Below, piece after piece: positions 63,902-64,000 of a DNA stretch of 64,000 bases. The position numbers were made by a program, and so were the translations under genes. The notes under the pieces are model-generated. The model worked only from the letters and a program-made list of their open reading frames with translations. It was not told the DNA's origin and searched no databases. The DNA is from Azospirillum brasilense. Its GTDB lineage: Bacteria > Pseudomonadota > Alphaproteobacteria > Azospirillales > Azospirillaceae. The first letter of the stretch is position 1. Every line of letters starts with the position of its first letter. The stretch lies in NCBI RefSeq assembly GCF_008365405.1, contig NZ_QOKV01000005.1, positions 62,001-126,000 on the forward strand, given 5' to 3'.

Positions 63902-64000
63902 GGGCGTCGGGTCTCCGCAACGAAGCGGCCGGGCGGCGGGACCCGGTACTCCGACGGTGCCCTGACGGCGGGCAACGAAGTGAGACGGAGCCGCCCGCCG

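Noticed and set aside
1..64000. Insertion sequences or transposases that could explain the duplications
   Set aside because: I found no transposase-like protein or terminal inverted repeats; the duplications are reported without a mobile-element call.

Overview
The window is high-GC DNA (mostly about 65-70% GC by eye) from an alphaproteobacterial plasmid or chromid, plausibly Rhodospirillales/Azospirillum-like. The reasons are an RPA-type RepA with iterons, a ParA partition locus, CtrA-like DNA-binding proteins and many translationally coupled (ATGA/GTGA) operons. I saw no tRNA, rRNA, CRISPR array or recognisable transposase. The genus is an inference; no marker gene fixes it.

Positions 1-44.3 kb are a dense metal-stress island. 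In order: a VKOR/DsbB-like 3' end with a DsbA-like thioredoxin; a ZIP transporter plus two-domain multicopper oxidase divergent from an MntR-type regulator; a BASS/ACR3-like permease with a Cd/Pb-type MerR regulator and a divergent methyltransferase that carries an in-frame TGA; assorted periplasmic and membrane proteins; a duplicated arsR-CDF pair whose first CDF copy is decayed; a pbrABC-like set (P1B ATPase with five N-terminal metal-binding-like repeats, UppP, LspA); ScsB and Lnt; a CYP152-type P450; a cus-like set (small Cys/Met-rich protein, CusB, CusA, CusF) on the minus strand; a mer-like set (MerR, frameshifted MerT, MerP, an unusual FAD disulfide oxidoreductase, a small Cys-rich protein); an ArsP-type permease, CopA and Lgt; then a plus-strand copper series (multicopper oxidase, DUF411, LTXXQ/Spy-like, DUF2933, cytochrome c, TVP38 and YqaA-type membrane proteins). 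The three lipoprotein-maturation enzymes (Lgt, LspA, Lnt) and UppP are all present, each inside a metal cluster. The common logic appears to be efflux by P-type ATPases and RND/CDF pumps, periplasmic chaperoning and oxidation, and envelope repair.

Positions 44.4-64 kb are the plasmid backbone. A large protein with archaeo-eukaryotic-primase-like motifs (45.4-47.5 kb) faces a minus-strand block: two tandem CtrA-like winged-helix proteins whose receiver domains have lost the phosphoacceptor residues, and a SF2/DinG-like helicase with a four-cysteine cluster. From about 54 to 57 kb, and again at 60.3-61.3 kb, lie decayed minus-strand genes, at least two of them paralogous. Two palindromes precede parA and a DUF3102-like partner gene (58.1-59.7 kb). 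RepA (61.5-62.5 kb) is flanked on both sides by 16-bp iterons, with a likely AT-rich unwinding element downstream; this is the candidate origin.

Family names are from recognition of motifs, not database searches. Start codons were chosen from visible ribosome-binding sites, overlaps and signal peptides.
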